Positions 1 to 12,749 of a DNA stretch of 64,000 bases are shown piece by piece. Position numbers and translations under genes: made by a program. Below the pieces are notes generated by a model. That model searched no databases and was not told the DNA's origin. It saw only the letters and a list, made by a program, of their open reading frames with translations. Positions within the stretch are counted from its first letter, which is position 1. Each line of letters starts with the position of its first letter. The stretch comes from Megalonaias nervosa (lineage: Eukaryota > Mollusca > Bivalvia > Unionida > Unionidae): assembly GCA_016617855.1 (NCBI GenBank), contig JAECUM010000804.1, positions 124,001-188,000 on the forward strand, written 5' to 3'.

Positions 1-766
1 ATAATGAAAGCACATTAATGGACTCTTGAGGTTGGACAGAATCTGCAATTACTCTTTACTTTCCTGACCATAAATTTCTTGCTTTCCAAATCAATGCAGA
101 ACATGTACTTGTCAACAATCTTTTGCTGATAAACACAGAAATATGTACTTATTGAGTTGGTGTAAACACTATGTGCATATCTGACAACACTATACACATA
201 ATTAAGAATGCTATATAATTTGTGAAACTTATATACTTTTATCCTGTTTCAGTGAATTTGCTGAACAGTTCACAAATTGCACAATGATGTGTTATCTACC
301 AGGATTCTCAGGTTAGGATAAAGATATTACCACTCTTTCTATGACACTTGATTATCATCCATTATGGGAAAAAGTTTAATGACTAATAAACTGTAGTGTA
401 ATTTTGTTTTCATTTCAGTTCATATTATTTTGAGTATTGTTGTTGAAGTAATTTGACATTAATTGGCACATGTTTATCTCAAATTTGTTTGATTGTTATT
501 TTTTCTTATTTTATTTTATGTGTGCTTGGCCATCAGAGCTCCATTATTGCCAATAACAATATTTTTATTTACAAATTTGACAGAACTATCTTAAAATTTG
601 TACCAGTTTTACAGGTTAGAAAGTTTAATTTTAGAAACAAATTTTGTTGCAGTATAAGATTGTAATTAATGTCTGAAGACTGTTTCAAATGAACATTTGA
701 TATTAGTAGTGAAAATAATTTAAATGGAGAATATGTAAAATTAAAATGTCATCTGAAAATTTTCAG
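1..766. other. Intron sequence upstream of the first exon seen; no feature
   Basis: AT-rich sequence with short random open frames. The exon at 767 starts mid-codon, so this is intron. I see no earlier exon with matching phase. Confidence 0.5.
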
Positions 767-843
767 GTCATCGTCTACTTAGCACAGTCAAACTTCCAAG
801 TTCAGAAGTGTTTGAATTGGAGCAGGAATTCAACAAATGGTTT
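767..843 (+). CDS. Exon 1 in window, PARP-like gene (N-terminal helical segment)
   Basis: A polypyrimidine tract and TTTTCAG acceptor precede a 77-nt exon that starts in phase 1. After the split codon it encodes 25 residues, including HRLLSTVKLPSSEVFELEQE and then FNKWF. I chose the donor GTAATT after the TTT codon because it ends in phase 0 and joins the next exon in frame. The GTTTGT donor four bases earlier would give an immediate stop at the junction. The glutamate-rich helix continues into exon 2. Support is by phase and composition only, so this is the least certain exon of the model. Earlier exons must lie outside the window. Confidence 0.6.
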
Positions 844-1289
844 GTAATTCTTTGTTTGAAATGAATGATTGACTTAAGAAAACAAAATTTTGGATGAAAG
901 ATAACCAAAGTTCTTGGAGTACAATTAAATGTGAGTAATTATAACTATATATGATTGGGCATTCAGAACTGTAAATAGACATTAACATAACTCGAGAAAT
1001 GAAGGTATGTTACTGAATTATCTCCCCTTATCTTTCAAAGGATTTGTATAGGAGATAATTACATTTTAGAGCTGTCATATGACAGAGCAATTCTGATAAA
1101 TAATGATTTATTGGCAGCCATGTATTATATCTGCTTTGACAAGTTCTGTTCTATTTGTGAGATTTAATGAATTTCACTATTTAATATAGATGCAATATAC
1201 ATATCCATAATTACTTGGCAAGATCTGTATTACAGCATATTTATATCAAAACATTTATACATCAGTAATAATAGGAATATATGATATGG

Positions 1290-1293
<4 letters not shown>

Positions 1294-1361
<68 letters not shown>
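1294..1361. repeat. (TA)n microsatellite
   Basis: An uninterrupted TA dinucleotide run of about 68 bases in the first intron. The unannotated flanks (844-1293 and 1362-2389) show nothing recognisable. Confidence 0.97.
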
Positions 1362-1370
<9 letters not shown>

Positions 1371-2389
1371 GAAAGTCCAAGACTGTAGGTATATGTATTA
1401 TGAAATTCAAAAAATGACACTTGAAAATATCCAATAAGGCAGCAGCTACAAAATATTATCTATAAAGTGTACTCGGTGACCTATAATCAGAAAAAGGTAA
1501 GTTATTGACATTAGTCTGAATCAGTACAAAGAATAGAATTTTGTAGTTGTATTATAGTTTGTTTTTTAATTTAAAATGCCAATTGAAGATGGATTATTAA
1601 ATCAGCTTATTGTATCTTTTTTATCATTGAATTTTTATTTTAAAACTGATTTCCAAATTTAAAATATGTAACTATATAGATATGCAAATTGGTGGGTGGC
1701 ATTTAAAAAAAATTTTGTAACAAAGCTTCCCAGGAACAGTGTTATCCTCCCATTCAGCTCATTCATTTCAAACTGCATATGAAAGCATGTATGCACATTT
1801 CATCCATGCTGGAGTGAACTTGAAACTGTATTAGGGAACAGGATTAATTCTGTTGATAAGGAAGTGTCCATCATGTATTCTTGACAATTAAATATTTTAA
1901 ATATATTGAAGATAAATAATTTGTAACCCAGTTATTACTCTGTAGAGCTTTATTGGCTGATTGCAGGTATCAGTAATCCTGTGAAGTGGGTAGAAATGAA
2001 TTATACCACAATATATGTCACTCATTTTTGACGGAAACTATTTTTGAGGTTGCCATCTTGTGCAATATTAAAATTATACATCAATTTAACTGAACTAAGC
2101 TAAGAAAAAATGTTGTTTTTTTCATAAGTTTAAAGACGTCTTTTTTTATATTATTTGGCTCAGAGGTTTAGTTAATTGCTTGTTTTAAGTGACTGTCATA
2201 AACATTCTTAATTCTGACTACTCTTCACTCACTTCTCATTTTTTCCCACCAACTTAGCTTGTTCAGGCTGAAGAGAGAGTCACTTGATCTAAAATTTTGA
2301 GTCCATCTCAGACAGGTTACACTGTCCATCTTTCTATGCATCATCTGTAACTGTATTTATTTTGCTGACCAAACATCAGTTATATACTA

Positions 2390-2566
2390 CAGTAAAACCT
2401 GTCTTGAAAGACCACTGTTATGTGATACCACCTGTCATGAAAGACCTTATTCTAAATATTCAGATTTATTGATTATACAGTCTTATGACCTGTTATAGGA
2501 GACCACCCATCTTGAGAGACCATATTTTTTGACAGAAGGGGTAGTCTTTCAAGACAGGTTCTACTG
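2390..2566. mobile_element. 177-bp MITE with inverted termini and TA flanks
   Basis: The left end CAGTAAAACCTGTCTTGAAA and the inverted right end CAGTAGAACCTGTCTTGAAA match except for one base. TA lies immediately outside both ends (2388-2389, 2567-2568), the target duplication expected of Tc1/mariner/pogo-type elements. The interior repeats 'GAGACCACC..CTTGAGAGACC' and has no coding capacity. A decayed copy is at about 23973-24151. Confidence 0.85.
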
Positions 2567-2817
2567 TATTCTGTTTCAGAATGTGGGTTGCCATGAGATT
2601 CATTGTATTCTGAAGGCCATCATAGATACTCATTGATGTTTTTGTTGTGTCAAAGGTCAAGGTGCAGGGGGTCAGAGATATGTGAGAATCATCAGTTTTG
2701 ACAGTAAGTTTCTGAGTTCTAATGTATATTTCAGGAAAGAGAAGACCATAGAAATATACCAACAGCAAGTTATTTGCATGACCAGAATGAAGCATGAAGC
2801 TCTTCAACTGAAGTACA

Positions 2818-3015
2818 TGGTAGGTATAATCCATCAGTGTATGTATAATCCATGCATGGTAGCTATAATCCATGCATGGTAGGTATAATCCATGTATGGT
2901 ATGTATAATCCATGCATGGTAGTTATAATCCATGCATGGTAGGTATAATCCATGCATGGTAGGTATAATCCATGCGTGGTAGGTATAATCCATGCATGGT
3001 AGGTATAATACATGC
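2818..3015. repeat. 20-bp minisatellite, about 9-10 copies
   Basis: The unit is GGTAGGTATAATCCATGCAT with few variants. Because 20 is not divisible by three, the reverse strand is open in more than one frame and gives artefactual repeat peptides. The 3016-4742 stretch to the right is AT-rich with one small duplication (about 3946-4005) and nothing else recognised. Confidence 0.95.
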
Positions 3016-4742
3016 AAGATGCTGTCATTGATAGGAGAGATGAGAGTTGCATTTGAAAATACTTGAGTATCAACATATCTGCTATCAAATGTTTTGCACC
3101 AGATAATGACAGTAAGAAGTGTGGTTTTATTTACTAGTACAATGTTATTTTGATATAATAAATAGATATTTAAATAACATATTTATTTTAAATGTAGATT
3201 ATATCAATAATGTGACCTTTAACAAGAGAATCAGGCCACTAATGTTTCCAAAACAATTTTCTGTGTGCAGTCGTAGCAAGAAACGGGAGGAGGGTGTTTT
3301 TTAAGTTTTTGATCAACAGAAATATAATGGTAGTTTTCACCAAATCAGATTTTGATGAGAACTAAAATATGGTCTATAACACTGTTAAACCAGGTGCTGT
3401 TAGGACCCAAAGTTTTGGCCTTTTTTTCGAGGTTGCCAATATAAAGAAGCATGATTATTGTTGGAAAGTCCAGACTATATGGTCAGTTTGAAAAGGATGC
3501 CTAGTTATGGCAGGGCCTGTCGGTTTCAGTGTATTTTGTCTGTAAGTTCATGATCTTGTATAAATCAGAAAATCTCATTTGCAACATCAAGGTTGTAGGT
3601 TTACTACAAGACATTAATCCATCCTGTCTTTTTTCAGTATTGCATAAGGTGCTCTTAAGGGACTTGTTATAAAATAATTAATGAAATACATAAGACTATT
3701 TAGTCCATTCTGTGATATTATCTGGGGACATTTTGCTTTGGTCAACTCTAGCTATAAGTCCAACCTGTGTAAGTGTCAGTCTGGCAATTTTTTTAATCCA
3801 TGAATTATTTAAAACAAAAAAAAAAAACCCTAACATATTGTTATAAAATTTTGTACACCTACTCACGGTTCAATCTAGATGACGTGATCAGAGTTTTAAA
3901 CCCCAGAACAAATTTTGATGGAATTAAAATATTGTACCAACAATAGCACAGTAAAATATTGTACCAACAATAGCACAGTAATGCAATAGCACAGTAATGC
4001 AAATTGGTGACAAAATATGCCAAATTACATTTTGAGTATACCTTTTAATACTTATATTTCATTGGCTTGATTTGATTTTCTAATTACTGGGCAAATTTGT
4101 AATGCTTAGTGCCTCTTTTTCCATAGTTAGACCCTCAAAAATAATTTCAGCTTGATTTCACAAGAACACCTTAACATCTGAAAATGATATTTTATGTAAG
4201 AAATGTATTTGTAAATGACTTAATTTCAGACTGCCATACTTCCTGAGCTAAATTTGATGCTGATGTTTTCTTGACTAAAACTCAGTTCTTGTCACTCCAC
4301 ATTTTCAGTACAAAGAGTTAGGTTCTTTTTTATATACAGTATTCCCACAATTTCTTGCCACTCAACTTGTTGCCAACCTAGCTTACACCACTGAACTTAA
4401 TTAGGTTCATTGACTCACTCATTTACCAATCATCCTGCTGCCCCTCAACTACTACACATTACCTATGTATAATAACAAAGGATTGAATGATAGTAATTAT
4501 TTACCTCCATTATCTGTTGTAACTTAAAAAAGACCCAGAACAATTACAATGCAGAAGTTTGCATGCTAGAAAAAGTTGTAAATTATAGTCTCGTATGAAA
4601 AATGAAGAGGTACAGTGAAACTTGATAATTCAAGCATCAAATCTCAAACACTTGGCATTATTCACACCTCAGCATTACTCATGACTCAAGCTAGACTGAG
4701 TTTCCTGTGTCTTGGAAATCATAGACCTAAAGAACTTATGGT

Positions 4743-5870
4743 ATGGCTTGTTGTCCATTAGCACAAGTTTATCGCTACTCCTCCTCAGCTACTTGGAGGA
4801 TTGCCATGAAACTTTACACATTCAGTCCCACGTTTAAACTAGTCTCAAATGAAAATGATGCTGCTCAGTCATCCAATATGGCTACCAAAGTAGCTGTCTT
4901 GAAAATCTCATTGTTACTTTCCTGCATGGATGGTCATATTAATATGGCAACTTCACTTAAAGACTTCATTTGATACCTTGTTCGCCAAGGTGAAAATGGT
5001 GCTGATCTGATGTCCAGTATGGCTACCACAGCAGCCATCTTGAAATTCTTATCACTTCTTCTTCAGAATGGAAAGTCATATTAGTATGAGGTTTTCACCA
5101 GAAGACTTCTTATGTCTAGTTGGGCCGTAATGAAATTGGTTTTGCTCAGACATCCGATATGACTATCACAGCAGCCATGTTGAAAGTCTGGTAATCATCT
5201 CACTTTCTGAATAGATGGTCATTTTAATATTGAGTTTTCAGTATAAGACTTTTATGATATCTACTTAGACCTAAATTATAATGGTGCCACCATGACAGCC
5301 ATCTTGAAAATCTTCTTGTCTCTACTTCTCCTGAAAGTTGTATTAAAACCAGGGTTTCATCGGAAAACTTCCTATCATGTTTAGTTGGTCCTATATGAAA
5401 ATGTTACTACCCTATTTTAAATATTGTTATTGCTTCTCCATCTGAATGGATGGCCATATTTTAACATGGCTTTTCTTAAGGGACTTCATAAGATGTCTTG
5501 TTGGTCCTAATGAAAATAATGCCAATTTTATATCCAATATGACCACCACAGCAGCCACCTTGAAAATCTTATTGTTATTCCTCCTAGATGGGATGACATA
5601 TCAACAGACTTCTTATGATATCTAGTTGGTACCAAATGAAAATGGTACTGATCATAGATATAATATGGATATCACAATAGCTGATTTGAAAATCTTAACA
5701 TTCAACAATATTAGAGATGATTTCAGCACTCAGCAGTTAAAAAGAAGAAATAGTGCTATCTTGAATTCCTGGAAATTCTTTTTGCACAGTAGAGCTTTAG
5801 TCTCTTTGTGGGGCTTTTGTTATTATTTGTCTATTGCTAGTAATTTCCAAAACAGGAAACTCCATCTATT
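4743..5870 (+). repeat. Subrepeat element, copy 1 (unique head, about 5-8 diverged units, unique tail)
   Basis: The head (GTCCATTAGCACAAG...TTGGAGGATT) is followed by degenerate units of roughly 120 bases containing 'CCAATATGGCTACCACAGC', 'ATCTTGAAAATC', 'AATGGATGGTCATATT', 'AGACTTCTTATGAT' and 'TAGTTGGTCCTAAATGAAAA'. The tail contains CACTCAGCAGTTAAA and AGTAGAG. Head and tail recur in the same order at 12750-14235, so this is a dispersed element with internal tandem units. No coding capacity was seen. Confidence 0.75.
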
Positions 5871-6414
5871 GTAAAGCATCCTCCAGGTTTTCCTAAGAAA
5901 CTTGAAGTTCATAAAAGCTCAAACAATATTTGGAATAACAGTGCTTTAAGTTTTCAAAGTTCTGTCATATATTAAATTGTTATTCCTCCATTGCAAGTGC
6001 ATATAACTTAATGAATTGATATACTTTGTAGAAAAATTAACAGTTTAAATTTTATAATAAAAATGTTTTTTTGCTTTTTGTTTTTTAAATTTATATTCTG
6101 TTTATATTTTAATAATCTGACTTTAAAGCATCTATATCGAATAATTTTGTAATAATTTGTAATAATTGTCATTGAAATAACAAATAAACACATCCCTTAT
6201 GCCATAAATCTCTTATGTCTAGGTCATGCTGAGGACAAAATTTCAGCAGATCTTTATTTTTAAGAAAGCCTGTTGGAATAATAAACCTACCCCCAACTTT
6301 GCCAAAAATGTGCATGGCAGGTTCCAAGGTTTGCCACAGAAGAAATACTGCAGTAGTTTCATCCGATTGTTATGCAAAGTGTCCTTCCCATTACAATTGT
6401 CCCGTTAGGTTTGA

Positions 6415-6555
6415 AAACTACAGTGACTTTAACATTTACAATATTTATCTGACAATTAGCCATAAAATCTATAGTGGCTTTGACATTTACCTTATTTATC
6501 CAACAAATATCCATAAAAACTATAGTGACTTTGACGCTTACCTTATTTATGTGTG
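6415..6555. repeat. Short tandem repeat, about 3 copies
   Basis: Three units of roughly 55-65 bases with 'TATAGTGACTTTGACATTTACC' and 'TTATTTATCCAACAAAT..CATAAAA'. It produces a short open frame (6299-6556) that I do not regard as a gene. Confidence 0.7.
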
Positions 6556-6714
6556 ACGATAAACCTGCCCCATTTTTAAAAAATGCTCGGAAATTATTTA
6601 GTATGTGTATTTAGTATATGTAGCTGTCAGATAATAAACCCATCCCTACTTTTTTCAGCCCAACTTAAGTTTGGCATATTATGGAGTTCACAGTCCATCA
6701 GTGTGTCATTTTTT

Positions 6715-7335
6715 AAAATCTGGCCCATAACTTTGCAAGCGTTGTGAAGATTGTAATGAAACTTTGCAATTGTACATATGATGACTGGATGGTGTGTTGT
6801 GTACAGTAGTCAGATCTCCAGGTCAAAAGGTCACGGCAAGGAAAATGAGTTAGTGGTCTGAATTTTTGTATATGCTATACATTTTGAAATGCTGTGGTTA
6901 TTTTGATGAGACTTTAGCAAGATCTATATGTCATAACTAGAAGGTGTGTCATGTACCACAGTTTCACCCCTACTCAATGTCAAGATTATGGTCTGGGAAA
7001 ATGTAAATCAGTGACTTGCATCCTTGTTTAGGTATAAGTTGTTAACCACAGTTGATATTTCAGTAAAATTTTAGCAATGACTTGATGGTGTGTTGCATAT
7101 CATGCTATGCCCTCTGCCTGATGGTGAAGGTGACAGCAAGAAAAAATGTACATTGTTGACTTCTACCCTTTTCATGGTATGAACCTTGAATTATGGAAAT
7201 TTTTTTTACAAAACTTTAATCATTTATAGATCATGACCAAATGCAGTGTCATGTATCACAGCCATGTGCCCTGTCTTAAAGTCAAGGTCAGCTGCATCAA
7301 AGTCATGGTCAAATGAAAAGAAAATCACTTTATCC
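6715..7335 (+). repeat. Diverged tandem units ('ATGGTGTGTTGCATA')
   Basis: Three to four units of roughly 170-190 bases contain 'GATGGTGTGTTGTGTACA', 'AAGGTCACGGCAAGGAAAATG' and 'GAAACTTTGCAA'. The structure resembles the other subrepeat elements in this window. 7336-7728 is plain intron. Confidence 0.55.
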
Positions 7336-7728
7336 ATGTTTGATTTGTAATGAAACTTGAGCTACTTGAAGGGTTATATTGTTGACCAGTTTCATTCCTC
7401 ATTTATACATTATTTCATAGTATAGTTTTGCTATCCACATTCAGGTATTGTAGTTTTTACAAGCTCTTGAAAATACACACAGCAATTCAAAGACACTAAA
7501 AACCTACCCCATTCAATAATCACCCCTCTTAATCCAGATTCAGACTTTGCCAACATGTAGCATGTACCTCCATGTGATGTTATTTATCAGTCCTGTCATG
7601 GGAGATATACTGTATATAGTTTATAAATTTGTTTCATATTCAGATTTATCAAATTGTATAGTCAGTTTGACATCTAAATTTGCTTTACATGACCCCTAAG
7701 TTTTTAGTTTTCCTTTTTTTATTTTCAG

Positions 7729-7804
7729 AATATTACCCAGAATCAGCTGATGGAATATTTGGCACAGGATGTTGAAAGGTTAAAAAGAGAGAAGTTTCTT
7801 CTAG
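7729..7804 (+). CDS. Exon 2, PARP-like gene (coiled-coil segment)
   Basis: A T-rich tract and TTTTCAG precede the 76-nt exon, and a GTAAAC donor follows. Only the reading frame starting at the first base is open; the other two contain stops. It encodes NITQNQLMEYLAQDVERLKR and then EKFLL, ending in phase 1. The heptad-like spacing of Leu, Val and Tyr among charged residues suggests a coiled coil continuing into exon 3. The introns on either side are about 6.9 and 19.2 kb and full of repeats. Confidence 0.75.
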
Positions 7805-7883
7805 GTAAACATCTTGCTGTTCTTAAACACATTCTGTTGAAAACTCTAAACCTTCATTGTTTCAATTGGAACAATGTAGTGCA

Positions 7884-8380
7884 TCTCTTTACTGTGTCAG
7901 TTAGATCAGTGTGTATATTGTAGTGTTTATTGTATCAGCAAGACTGATGTATATATTGTAGTGTCTGTTTATTGTGTCAGTTAGACATGTACATATTGTA
8001 GTGTGTCTGTTTATTTGTCAGCTAGACTGATGTATATATTGTAGTGTCTGTTTATTGTGTCAGTTAGACATGTACATATTGTAGTGTGTCTGTTTATTTG
8101 TCAGCTAGACTGGTGTATATATTGTAGAATATCATTTATTGTGTCAGCTAGACCAATGTAAATATTGTAGTGTCTGTTTAATTACTAAATTATACTGTGG
8201 TCATTACTTCATTCCTTTACTTGATCAATAAATTCTTAAACTCTACCATTGAAAGCTTCAACCCTCCACTGCGTCAATCAGACCGATGTATATATTGTTG
8301 TGTCTATTTATTGTGAAAGTTACACATGTATATATTGTATTGTGTCTGTTTATTGTGTCAGTTAGACCAGTGTATAGATT
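7884..8380. repeat. Minisatellite, about 40-bp unit, 10-11 copies
   Basis: The unit resembles 'GTGTCAGTTAGACATGTA' plus 'CATATTGTAGTGTCTGTTTA', with length variants and a break at about 8180-8265. It begins about 80 bases after exon 2. 8400-9640 shows nothing recognisable. Confidence 0.9.
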
Positions 8381-9644
8381 GAAGTGTATTGTAATTGTTA
8401 AAACCTTGAATTGCTATGTCAGAAAGCTAGAGATGGGAAATTATAACATTCCTTTATGTGATCAGTAGATTTTCTATCCATGTGATATTAATGATGAAAC
8501 TGGATTCTGTTCTATCTGATCCACCAAATAACATGCAGAATGAATGTCCTGAGATTCAGAGTTATCTGGTTTTAAAATAATGGGAATATGTTGCTTCCAG
8601 TCATAAGTTTATTCCTTTGACTTTACTTTTTGATGTGGATAAAATCAGTGAAAATAAAAAAAGAATCTCTAAAAAATCTTCTTATATTTTGAGTTATCTT
8701 TTCCCCATTTAACTTTTAAATTTTTGTGATAATGTCAGAATGCTTTAGAATATAATCACCAATTTGTAGTCTAGAGTGAGTTTATATGTGACCAAGATAA
8801 CCACTTATCTCTTAACTGTGTAAACAAAAAGAGGTTGTTAAATTTGTTTAAATGACTATAAACATTTCATGTCCCACTTGCACTCCAACTCCAAATGACA
8901 GTGTGACTCAAGGGTGTTAATATGTCAGATTTGAAAGCAGGGCAGTTTTTATCATGAAGATAGAGAGTCCAAGTAATTCATTTGCTGGATGATGGGAAAC
9001 GCAGTCTTGTTATTACATCAGAAATGGAAGTTGCTTTCTGTGCCAGTGTGACAGGCTTAGTTTGACATGTTTATCTATTTGCATTTGAATTAAAGCTATC
9101 TCTGAAGAAAAAAGTTCACCTTTGAAAAGAGATTTGAGTTACATCCCTTTTCATTAGGGTCAGGGGTCATTGATAATATAAAACTTGTCTGTAAAGGCAG
9201 GTGAAATTTTGGTTTATGGATCACAAAGGATAACCATATATGGCTTCTTTTCATTTCCTGCTCATCACAGGGTTCTCACATAAGCTGGCTGTCTTTTGAT
9301 CTTGAGGAAGTGAATAGCTAGCTGATCCAGGTATTTTCAAAGCATGAACAACTGTTTCCAATCCTAATTTGTACAAGTTGGCCGACCAAAGAAACAGTTT
9401 TCTGTTTTACAGTCTTATGTAAGCAGTCAATCAGTACATGAAATTATTGTTTTGTCATAGTGCACAAAACAAACTTAGATTGGTGATTATTTTAAATAAG
9501 TGATGATTTAATTTATATGATGAATTAAGGTGAGCAGATACAGTAATTTTTAATGGGACAAATTTTGGAAAGAAAAACACATATGCATATTTTATGATTT
9601 TTATGAATAGTACACTTAAAACAATCTAAATTAAAAAAAAATAA

Positions 9645-9645
9645 A

Positions 9646-9685
<40 letters not shown>
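9645..9685. repeat. (AAT)n microsatellite
   Basis: About 13 uninterrupted AAT triplets following an A-rich run. Confidence 0.95.
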
Positions 9686-9747
9686 TATGATGCATGGTAT
9701 TTGTTCAAAAACAGATCTTAAAAGGTGAACCTGTCCATGGAGGTCAC

Positions 9748-10828
9748 CTGTGAAATCACAATTAGTGAATTTCAGTTAGTGAATTAGTGAATACACTGCT
9801 TGTTATGAATTCACAGCAAGTGAATTTTAAATACACTGCCCATTGAATTTAAAATACACTGTCCATTGTGAATTCTCAATGAGTGCATTTTAAATACACT
9901 GCCCATAGTGAAATCTCAGTGAGTGAATTTCAAATATACTGCCCATTTTGAATTATCTGTGAGTGAATTTCAAATAGACTGCTAATTATGAATTCTCGTG
10001 AGCAAATTTCAAATACAATGCCCATTCTAAATTATCTGTGAGTGAATTTCAAATGTACTACCCATTGTGAATTCTCAGTGAGTGAATTTCACATGCACTA
10101 CCCATTGTGAGTTCTCAGTGAGTGAATTTCATATACACCACCCAATGTGAATTGTCTGTGACTGAATGTCAAATGCACTGCCCATTTTGAATTCTTAGTG
10201 GGTGAATTTCAAATAGAATGGCTGTTGTGAATTCTCAGTGAATGAATTTCAGATACACTGCCCATTTTGAATTCTCAGTGTGTAAATTTCAAATGAACTG
10301 CCTGTCCATTTTGAATTCTCAGCGCATGAATTTCAGATACATACCCATTTTGAATTCTCAGTGAGTGAATTTCAAATAAACTGCCCATTTTAAATTCTCA
10401 GTGAATGAATTTCAAATACACTGCCCTTTTTGAATTTTCAGTGAGTGAATTTCATATTGACTGCCTATTGTGAATTCTCAGTGAATGCATTTCAAATACA
10501 CTGCCAGGCCCATTTTGAATTCTCAGTGAGTAAATTTCAAATACACTGCCAGGCCCATTTTGAATTCTCAGTGAGTGAATTTCAAATACACTGCCCATTT
10601 TGAATTCTTAGTGAGTGAATTTTAAATACACTGCCCATTTTAAATTCTTAGTGAGTGAATTTCAAATACACTGCCCATTTTGTATTCTCAGTATATAAAT
10701 TTCAAATACACTGCCCTTTTTGAATTTTCAGTGAGTGAATTTCATATAGACTGCCCATTTTGAATTCTCAGTGAGTGAACTTCAAATACACTACCTGCGC
10801 ATTTTGAGTTCTCAGTGAGTGAATTCCA
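9748..10828. repeat. 40-bp minisatellite, about 26 copies
   Basis: The unit joins ATTCTCAGTGAGTGAATTTC and AAATACACTGCCCATTTTGA. Copies are more degenerate at the left edge and more uniform at about 10480-10700. Some copies carry a short CCTG or CAGGC insertion (for example 10302, 10505, 10547). Confidence 0.95.
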
Positions 10829-11097
10829 TTTTTGCTTACGTGATAATGACATAGCATAATAAGAGGGACATGAAATAGATTTTGGTTTCTTTTGGGGGGT
10901 TTTTGCAGCAAAATGCATCAATATGGCACATACATTTGTAAGTAGTAATGCATTACATTTTCTCTGAATATATTGGTATGTTTTTCAAGCAATGGATTCT
11001 TTTATACAAAAATCTACACTTGTGACACATTTTAACTCCAGATTCAGCATCATATGATTCCTTTCTTTTATGTACTACAGTGGTCAGTTTCAGCAAT

Positions 11098-12345
11098 TTA
11101 TTTTCTCTTGTCATCCACAATACAATTGGTCTGTAGACCTTGTTCTTGGATACAACTCACTCTGTTTCTTGTCATCCATAATACAATAGGACTGTAGACT
11201 TGGTTCTTGGAACAACTCATTCTATTTCTTGTCATCCATAATACAATAGGACTGTAGACTTGGTTCTTGGAACAACTCATTCTATTTCTTGTCATCCTTA
11301 ATACAAAGGACTGTAGAATTGGTTCTTGGACAGAACTCGTTCTATTTCTTGTCATCCATAATACAATAGGACTGTAGACTTGGTTCTTGGAACAACTCAT
11401 TCTATTTCTTGTCATCCATAATACAATAGGACTGTAGACTTGGTTCTTGGAATAACTCATTCTATTTCTTGTCATCCATAATACAATAGGACTGTAGACT
11501 TGGTTCTTGGAACAACTCATTCTATTTCTTGTCATCCATAATACAATAGGACTGTAGACTTGGTTCTTGGAACAACTCATTCTATTTCTTGTCATCCATA
11601 ATACAAAGGACTGTAGAATTGGTTCTTGGACAGAACTCATTCTATTTCTTGTCATCCATAATACAAAGGACTGTAGACTTGGTTCTTGGAACAACTCATT
11701 CTATTTCTTGTCATCCATAATACAATAGGACTGTAGACTTGGTTCTTGGAATAACTCATTCTATTTCTTGTCATCCATAATACAATAGGACTGTAGACTT
11801 GGTTCTTGGAACAACTCATTCTATTTCTTGTCATCCATAATACAATAGGACTGTAGACTTGGTTCTTAGACAGAACTCATTCTATTTCTTGTAATCCACA
11901 ATAAAGTAGAACTGCAGATTTGGTTCTTGGACACAGTTCACTCTTCTCTTGTCATCTACAATAAAGTAGGACTGCAGACTTGGTTCTTGGACACAGTTCA
12001 CTCTATTTCTTGTCATTGACAATAAAGTAGGACTGCAAACTGGTTCTTGGACATAGCTTAATCATTTTCTCATCAGCCATGATAAAGTGGTACTGCAGAC
12101 TTGGTTCTCACTCTTTTTCTCATCATTTGCAGTACAGTTGGACTGCAGACTTTTTTTGGAAGCAGGTAATTCAGTTTTTTATTAGGTTAAAAAACTTATG
12201 GCTGCAGACTTGGTTCTCGGACACAATTTATTTAATTTCTTGTTGACCTCAATAAAATAGGGTTGCAGACGTTTTTCTTAGACACAGCTTACTCAGGTTT
12301 TTGTTAGGTTCAATAAAGTAGGGCTGCAGACTTGGTTCTTGGACT
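11098..12345. repeat. 60-bp minisatellite, about 13 near-identical and 7 degenerate copies
   Basis: The unit contains TCTATTTCTTGTCATCCATA, ATACAATAGGACTGTAGACT and TGGTTCTTGGAACAACTCAT. Copies from 11160 to 11880 are almost identical; those after 11880 decay progressively. Since 60 is divisible by three, a reverse-strand frame stays open for 198 codons, which is a by-product. Confidence 0.96.
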
Positions 12346-12749
12346 CTTTTTCCAATTGTGAGTATTTGCATTGTACTGAACATTTGTGTGGAAGCGTGAA
12401 AACTTTTGATTTTTTTCACTCCTACCAGCAACATCTTTGATTGAGATGTGATTGACAGGAACTTTCAGTATCAGTATATGGGCTGGAATATATCATGATT
12501 ATTGATACATCCAGTGATGAAATGATTATATTCAAAAAATGATTGGAAAATAGCAGCAATTTTCAGAAATACTTTTATAGCTATTCATTTTCAAAATGTG
12601 TTTTTTTTGTATATGATATTTTGTTTCATGTCAGAAACCTAAACAAGGTAGTTCTGGTGCAGGAAAGATGGATATAAGGTACTTGATTTGACTTTCTTTA
12701 GCTGTACTGATTAAATACCAGAAATGTTTATGGGATGACCTGATGTCCA

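Noticed and set aside
408..449. A short acceptor-like exon before 767
   Set aside because: TTTCATTTTCAG is followed by stops in two frames, and the third has no useful donor.
2493..3088. Reverse-strand frames with repeated HAWIIPTMHGLYLPCMDY
   Set aside because: The 20-bp minisatellite read in more than one frame; the remainder crosses the MITE.
11098..11834. Reverse-strand open frames of up to 198 codons with a repeated WMTRNRMSCSKNQVYSP motif
   Set aside because: Exact translation of the 60-bp minisatellite. 60 is divisible by three and the unit has no stop in that frame. There is no start context or non-repeat domain.
11098..12345. Possible CRISPR array
   Set aside because: The repeats are contiguous with no unique spacers, and the context is animal nuclear DNA.
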